A stretch of 12,441 nucleotides of DNA from Cylindrodendrum hubeiense (lineage: Eukaryota; Ascomycota; Sordariomycetes; Hypocreales; Nectriaceae). Under the pieces are notes generated by a model that did no database searches, was not told where the DNA came from, and saw only the letters and a program-made list of their open reading frames with translations. Made by a program: the position numbers and the translations under genes. Each line of letters starts with the position of its first letter. Positions within the stretch are counted from its first letter, which is position 1. The stretch spans positions 1-12,441 of the forward strand of contig JAANBB010000739.1 of assembly GCA_014621425.1 (NCBI GenBank). The letters run 5' to 3'. Of this stretch, positions 7,961 to 12,441 are shown one piece after another.

Positions 7961-10606
7961 TTAATCAACAATCTCAACCACCTTGCCCACAAATCCTTCC
8001 AGGCCAGATCTATCCTGACTCCCTCCTTCCAACAGTATCACCCGTGAACCCAACTCGATCCACTCCCGATGATGTAGCAACTCCAAGGTCACCTCGGTTC
8101 CATCTTTCTTTTGTCCCATTTCCTTCCCAGTCTCGACATCAGCATCATTCAGGTTGAAAATATCGTCAATTTCGTCTGTCGCAACTGTACCTGCGTCCCA
8201 GCCCTGATCTTGCTGGGAGACACGACGAATCCGAGCCACAGTCCTGATACTGGCAATGTAGATATTAACGAAAGAGCCAATAGCAAGGGTCTCTGTTTCA
8301 GGATCATTGAAGACTGCCGTGAACCCGCTAGCGGCCTGCAGCTTCAATCCGGTCTCTGCCATGTGTTTCGAGGGAACAGCCAGAATCATGCCTCGACGTA
8401 TGCGAGGAATATCCTCCACAGCTTGTACTAGCCCAGAGGCGCCGTTTCGTTGGTCGGTTGAACGTGATTGGAGTACGAGGCCAATTGAACCAGCCTGTCC
8501 GGCTTCAAGAGCCAGCACGGGGAGCCGCAAGTTACGAATACTCACGATCTGTGCGTCGTGCCATTCTCCCGCAATTGTCGATGCAGATACTGCGTTCTTC
8601 ATTGCTATTCGGGCTAGCTCCGCCGAGGATGGATGAGATATCGAGAGCCCATAGCTGCCGGGAGACGGTCGGTCCTCGGGTGTTGAGCCACGCGGGTCGT
8701 CCTCTTCGGATGGGAACGGTCCAATCACGATCTTATCGCCAACAGAGAGACGTCCGAAGCGGAGGTGCCCAGAAACCACAATGCCTTGGTCTGCGTGTTT
8801 TCCGGAGTTTCCAGCTAGTGCGCTGTAGGAAGCTGGCAAGTTGAAGGTATCGTCAATGTGAAAGAGACACTTTGGTTGTTCTGGGTTCAAGGCCATCCCG
8901 ACGAAATCGCTGGAGGTCGGCGCAGGGGGCAGAGGCAGATTCTCCAGGAGGGCATGCATCAGGCCGATACCACTGCCCTTGACGGCGCTAGTCAGGACAA
9001 TAGGAACAAGTTGATTCAACTTGCCACTTTGAGATATGCCTTTCAGGAGCTCCTGCACCTTAACATGATCGTCTGTGGGCACCTCTTTGAGTTCCTCGTG
9101 CTGCCTCTGGTCGGGTTGGATAATTTTGGGCATCCGTCCAACGTCCTTGATGGCAGTAAGGACTTTAATCATAGTTCTCTGGAGACTTGTCTTGGAGGCT
9201 AAGTCCAATTTTGTGATGACAATGGCCATTGGAACCTCCATCTTGAGTGAAAGAGTCAAGTGAGCTTTGACAAGATCAACACCCGCTGCAGCGACGCCGA
9301 GAACATCCTGCGCTGAGGATGTTGCGCCATAATTGCCGGAGGGTGTATCCGCATCATCCGCGGCAATACATAGAATGATCCAATGGGGTTCCCAATTCAT
9401 CAAGCCACGGAGCACTGTACGTCTGTACCTGGGATGTCCTGCTGAATCAGAGACAAAGACGAGGCGGCCATCCTCAGAGCAGTTGTGGATATCCACCCAT
9501 GATTCGATATTTCCGTGTGAATAGTTCAGGATAGCCCGATTCTTGTATCCGATGAGTTCCTGGGCTATGGAGCTGGTGATTCCGGAGACCACCTCGTGTC
9601 GGTGCTTCAATAAGCTAAGACGACTCTTTCCACGGCCGTTGTCTAGAGTTCCCGTTGACAACGTACCAAGTAAACTGGACTTGCCTGAAGTGGTAGGACC
9701 AGTGAAAGTGACTCTCAATTGTGGTGTCGTAGAGCTTCCACGGCTGGGAACTGCAACGCTCTCTGCAGATGCTTGGCCAGACTTTGGAGTCGCCAAGGAG
9801 GCGTGTTCCTCAGTTCCCTCCCCGAAACCGAGGTTGGGCATAACGAGAGCTTCTGCAACCCATAGCTTGCCGCTTCGAGTGACTTGAGCTGGCGATGTAA
9901 CAGAGTTGTCGATCAATTCCGCCGACTCGACCCATTCGCAGTCTCCGACGATGACCATGCGGAGAACCTCGACAGAACAACCAAGGCTGGCAGCCATGAC
10001 TCTTAGGGTAGCGATACTCTCATCCATTTCGTCTTTCGTGAGGCCAATGAGAGTTCCATCGTCGGAGACACCAATCTCGTACAAGGCACCTCGTGACTCT
10101 TCGAGACCGGGAACAAGCTTGCTGAGTTTGACTGGAGCGGTAAGATCCACATTATCCTCAGGCAATATTGGAAGGTCCAGCTCTTTAGAACTAGAGGCAT
10201 GGTAGGGGGAAGACTGTTGCAATCTCCACAGAAGCTGGGTGGTCAGGTGCTGGAGTCTTTCCTGCCGGGGCTGACTGGAGGCAAGTGGATTGGGAGTCGG
10301 TGATTTAGAAGAACTACCTCCCTGGGACCGAGAAGACAGCGATCCTGGCTTTGCTGTGCTCATCTCCTTGAACACTCTCCGCTGCCTTAGAAGCAGGTGG
10401 AGCTTGTACTCGGTTGGACCACTTTGGGGCTCCGCCTCCAATTTGGTGACACCATACTCAGAGAGCAAGCCAGGTTGAACTTGGGTTGTTCCAGGAATCG
10501 GGGGGCCTCGACCACCTTCAGGGTCTCCCTTTCCCAGGTCACTAGGAAGCAGCCACGGGGATGACACCCTCGGAGGGTCGGGGTCATAGGTGAAGACTGA
10601 AGCCAT
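7961..10606 (-). CDS. GTPBP1/GTPBP2-like translational GTPase, intronless, 881 residues
   Basis: Members of this family resemble elongation-factor GTPases; the animal forms GTPBP1 and GTPBP2 are tied to rescue of stalled ribosomes and mRNA decay. Order: a divergent N-terminal extension (1-295, with a Ser/Pro/Gln-rich stretch at about 85-115), a G domain (about 297-560), then two beta-barrel-like domains (about 575-715 and 735-881). G motifs seen: P-loop GPTTSGKSS (303-311), family stretch TLDNGRGKSRLSLLKHRHE (320-338), switch I SGITSS (341-346), DSAGH (387-391) with the catalytic-type His391, TKLD (465-468) and TSAVKG (539-544). TKxD for NKxD is usual in this family. The P-loop lacks the Asp of the common GxVDxGK form. 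The reading frame is open throughout with no intron, unlike its neighbours. The start ATG (AACATGG) opens a sequence, MASVFTYDPDPPRVSSPW, that looks like a real N-terminus. The cellular role in fungi is not established here. Confidence 0.9.
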   Translation of the reverse strand: MASVFTYDPDPPRVSSPWLLPSDLGKGDPEGGRGPPIPGTTQVQPGLLSEYGVTKLEAEPQSGPTEYKLHLLLRQRRVFKEMSTAKPGSLSSRSQGGSSSKSPTPNPLASSQPRQERLQHLTTQLLWRLQQSSPYHASSSKELDLPILPEDNVDLTAPVKLSKLVPGLEESRGALYEIGVSDDGTLIGLTKDEMDESIATLRVMAASLGCSVEVLRMVIVGDCEWVESAELIDNSVTSPAQVTRSGKLWVAEALVMPNLGFGEGTEEHASLATPKSGQASAESVAVPSRGSSTTPQLRVTFTGPTTSGKSSLLGTLSTGTLDNGRGKSRLSLLKHRHEVVSGITSSIAQELIGYKNRAILNYSHGNIESWVDIHNCSEDGRLVFVSDSAGHPRYRRTVLRGLMNWEPHWIILCIAADDADTPSGNYGATSSAQDVLGVAAAGVDLVKAHLTLSLKMEVPMAIVITKLDLASKTSLQRTMIKVLTAIKDVGRMPKIIQPDQRQHEELKEVPTDDHVKVQELLKGISQSGKLNQLVPIVLTSAVKGSGIGLMHALLENLPLPPAPTSSDFVGMALNPEQPKCLFHIDDTFNLPASYSALAGNSGKHADQGIVVSGHLRFGRLSVGDKIVIGPFPSEEDDPRGSTPEDRPSPGSYGLSISHPSSAELARIAMKNAVSASTIAGEWHDAQIVSIRNLRLPVLALEAGQAGSIGLVLQSRSTDQRNGASGLVQAVEDIPRIRRGMILAVPSKHMAETGLKLQAASGFTAVFNDPETETLAIGSFVNIYIASIRTVARIRRVSQQDQGWDAGTVATDEIDDIFNLNDADVETGKEMGQKKDGTEVTLELLHHREWIELGSRVILLEGGSQDRSGLEGFVGKVVEIVD

Positions 10607-10760
10607 GTTAAAGTCGAGGTGATGGGTGGAAAGCGGAATTGGAAACCGCGGTGTAGTTCAGACCAGAAGCAAGCTCAGGATATTGAATAGAATGAAGCGC
10701 GCCGCTGTAATGTAGGCCTTAATCCGAGATATATATTGCCAAAGAAGAAGCAAGAGCAAG
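10607..10760 (-). promoter_or_regulatory. upstream region of the GTPase gene with possible TATA box
   Basis: A TATATAT run at 10730-10736 lies about 125 bp upstream of the start codon and reads as a TATA-like element on both strands. The sequence between it and the ATG is unremarkable. The transcription start is not visible. Confidence 0.35.
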
Positions 10761-11178
10761 TTTTTCGGACTATCATCTTGATAACTCGTAAGTGTAGGGT
10801 ATGGATGGTGGTGATGTATGGATCACGAAAGGGTGACACAGCCAGACAGTCAGCTCAGAAGTGAGAAGACATGACGACGGCGGATCTTAATGTGGTTCAG
10901 GGGGTGTTGAATTGAGTTGGACGCCGGTTCGAAATTCCGGAGTCGAAGGAGGCCGTGTAAGGACGACGCGAGGTGTTTGCGGGCTTAAGTATTGTAGATT
11001 GAAGATTGATAGTGAGTCGATTGAGGCTGCCGACCGACCGAGACGGGATTGAGAGCGAGTCGCAACGAGTCAGGAGTGACGCATCGGCCAAGCAGCCAAT
11101 CATGTGGTCGTTGTGAGAACTTGGGAAGCTGGTGGCTGCCTCAGTGGTCACCCGGGCGCATGCAAAGCCCTCCCAGCG

Positions 11179-11201
11179 GGCCGCTGGAGTCTTCAGCGGC
11201 C
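11179..11201. repeat. 23-bp near-perfect palindrome (8-bp arms)
   Basis: The arms GGCCGCTG (11179-11186) and CAGCGGCC (11194-11201) are exact reverse complements around the 7-base spacer GAGTCTT. The spacer itself is partly symmetric (AG-T-CT), so only the outermost spacer pair breaks the symmetry. It could be a dimer binding site or a hairpin; nothing shows which. Confidence 0.6.
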
Positions 11202-11202
11202 A

Positions 11203-11222
11203 ACCTTCAGTGACCTTCAGTG
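11203..11222 (+). repeat. two exact copies of ACCTTCAGTG
   Basis: A perfect 10-bp tandem duplication immediately follows the 11179-11201 palindrome. A looser CCACT(G) word recurs several times downstream to about 11277. Confidence 0.7.
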
Positions 11223-12124
11223 GAACCCCCACCTGGCTAGGCCACTCCACTGAGTCCACTCTCCCGGCATCCACTGGTGATTCCCCGGAGACCAGCCCGT
11301 CCATGGTCATCCCGGCCAGAAGGGCCTCAACACAGTAGATGTGACTAACGGTGGCGGGCTTCGTGATCCCTTGCGCTTTCACTGATATGCGCCGTGTGAT
11401 GTCAGCTCGATGAGTCGGATCAAATGTTGCTGGTGCAGATGCGTCTTCGAAGCAGAAGATCAAAATATGCCCACTCACCCTGCACGACGTCAGGGTCTCA
11501 GTTCCATGCTTGGGGCTTGCCTCATAATGTTCAACCGAGATGAAGGTTGACCGTGACCGGAAAATACATGGGATGAACTATTGCAGGGCCTGTGGTTCCT
11601 CCATCGTCTCAGTAATCGATCCTGGTGACAGCTGTGAATCATTGGACTATGGTAGACTCTAATGAGGTGGTCTGCGAGGGGATTATTGTCAGAGCCAGCA
11701 GGTCTGTCGCAGCAGTTCAACAGGCTCATTCTTGGGCCATTTTCAGTGATTGACTCCAACTTGCAGGCTCCAAAATCTTAGTTCCTCGTAATATCGACAC
11801 CCGGGAAGAGGAATTTGGCTGCCTGCTCTCCATCCCCTTCCGAGATGCCTGCCCATTGCCACCCATGCCAATCCAGGTGAGGCTGGTAAGAGCAGAGCCC
11901 TACCCTTCCCCAGCTGACATTGAACTGGGAGCCGGAGCTTAGACGGCCGACCGTAAAGCTGACGTCTAGCTCCTCTCAGCCCGACGCTGACGACCTTAGC
12001 AAATACGTAGCCGCCGCCACCGACTGACGAAGCAGCAGGCTGAGCCACACATCCATCGGATTCAGTCGCATCACTTGCTTGGAAACAGATCCACAGCCCC
12101 TGGGAAGCTAGTGAATCTTAGTAT

Positions 12125-12140
12125 GCACTGGAGCACTGGA
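12125..12140 (+). repeat. two exact copies of GCACTGGA
   Basis: An 8-bp tandem duplication in noncoding sequence. It is short enough to be chance; no function is evident. Confidence 0.6.
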
Positions 12141-12210
12141 GTACCCCAAATACGCCTCAGCGCTCCTTGCCTGGGGCTCGCTTGGCCTCAGGGAAGCAAA
12201 GGCCCAGTGG

Positions 12211-12250
12211 AGGGGTCAGATGGAGGGGTTCCAGGAGGGGCCGGGGTGGG
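12211..12250 (+). promoter_or_regulatory. G-rich tract: three AGGGG words and possible G-quadruplex
   Basis: AGGGG, the stress-response-element core in yeasts, occurs at 12211-12215, 12224-12228 and 12236-12240, spaced 12-13 bp apart. Further G runs at 12243-12246 and 12248-12250 follow. The last four runs (12225-12250) have loops of 8, 2 and 1 bases, compatible with a three-tier G-quadruplex. It could belong to the promoter of a gene right of the window; this is inference. Confidence 0.35.
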
Positions 12251-12441
12251 CCTCAGCACAGCAGAGCCCGTTCTAATAAAAGCTTACAGCGAGCCCCGGC
12301 GAGCCCCAGTGGCTTTTGGGCGCTTGTTGGGCGCCTGTGGCCTGTGGCTCAGAAGTCTGCAACCAGCCATGGCCTGCTACATCCCTCACTTTAGGCTCGA
12401 CACACCTGACGGACGCCTGATTCACCCCCCATTCCCGAAAC

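Larger units (their letters stand above)
10761..12441. other. 1.7-kb stretch with no supported gene
   Basis: No open frame here has a recognisable domain. The longest, 193 codons on the minus strand (11478-10897), and a 101-codon minus-strand frame (12048-11743) have mixed, gene-unlike composition and I do not call them. The stretch contains a near-perfect palindrome (11179-11201), two short tandem duplications (11203-11222 and 12125-12140) and a G-rich tract (12211-12250). The right edge may be the flank of a gene beyond the window. Confidence 0.5.

Noticed and set aside
10925..10943. GGTTCGAAATTCCGG as a tRNA T-arm
   Set aside because: The loop would be nine bases instead of seven, and no acceptor or D-arm partner is found at the right distance on either strand.
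10897..11478. 193-codon minus-strand open frame called as a gene
   Set aside because: No domain, no recognisable family and a start in ordinary context. The stretch contains a palindrome and tandem duplications. Kept only as a point to check.
1..12441. Mobile element, biosynthetic cluster, CRISPR or virus-derived sequence
   Set aside because: I saw no transposase, reverse transcriptase or integrase motifs, no long terminal or inverted repeats, no megasynthase or tailoring enzymes, and no regularly spaced repeat array on either strand.

Overview
The window looks like nuclear DNA of a filamentous ascomycete, most likely a Sordariomycete-type mould. Coding genes are interrupted by short introns (53-90 bp) with GT/AG ends and fungal branch-point words (CTAAC, CTGAC, CTAAT). 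Start codons sit in A-at-minus-3 contexts, there are no operons, and the recognisable proteins are typical fungal ones. I cannot name the species from sequence alone.

Layout, left to right. (1) 1-1538, plus strand: the 3' part (412 residues, six exons) of velB, a velvet-domain regulator of development and secondary metabolism; its start lies left of the window. (2) 1539-4753: about 3.2 kb with no convincing gene, holding several small tandem repeats, one GC-rich hairpin, a GT microsatellite and, at its right end, a pyrimidine-rich promoter/leader. (3) 4754-5212, plus: a two-exon 122-residue protein with three GRGG[AT]GN[MV] repeats (DUF3602/Par32-like). (4) 5590-6956, minus: five-exon uroporphyrinogen decarboxylase (HEM12) with all expected catalytic residues. 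(5) 6957-7339: a 383-bp divergent promoter carrying a perfect 18-bp palindrome whose core is CGG-N6-CCG. (6) 7340-7769, plus: two-exon EMC6, a subunit of the ER membrane protein complex. (7) 7961-10606, minus: an intronless 881-codon GTPBP1/GTPBP2-like translational GTPase, tail to tail with EMC6. (8) 10607-12441: about 1.8 kb with no supported gene, with a possible TATA box, a near-perfect palindrome, short tandem duplications and a G-rich tract.

The five genes are individual housekeeping or regulatory genes, not a pathway: development (velB), possible nutrient signalling (DUF3602), haem synthesis (HEM12), membrane protein insertion (EMC6) and a ribosome-associated type of GTPase. I see no mobile element, gene cluster, CRISPR array, tRNA or rRNA, and nothing that supports a new multi-gene system. 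The points most worth a second look are the CGG-N6-CCG palindrome between HEM12 and EMC6, the unusually long repeat-studded gap between velB and the DUF3602 gene, and the altered P-loop of the GTPase compared with the usual translational-GTPase consensus.
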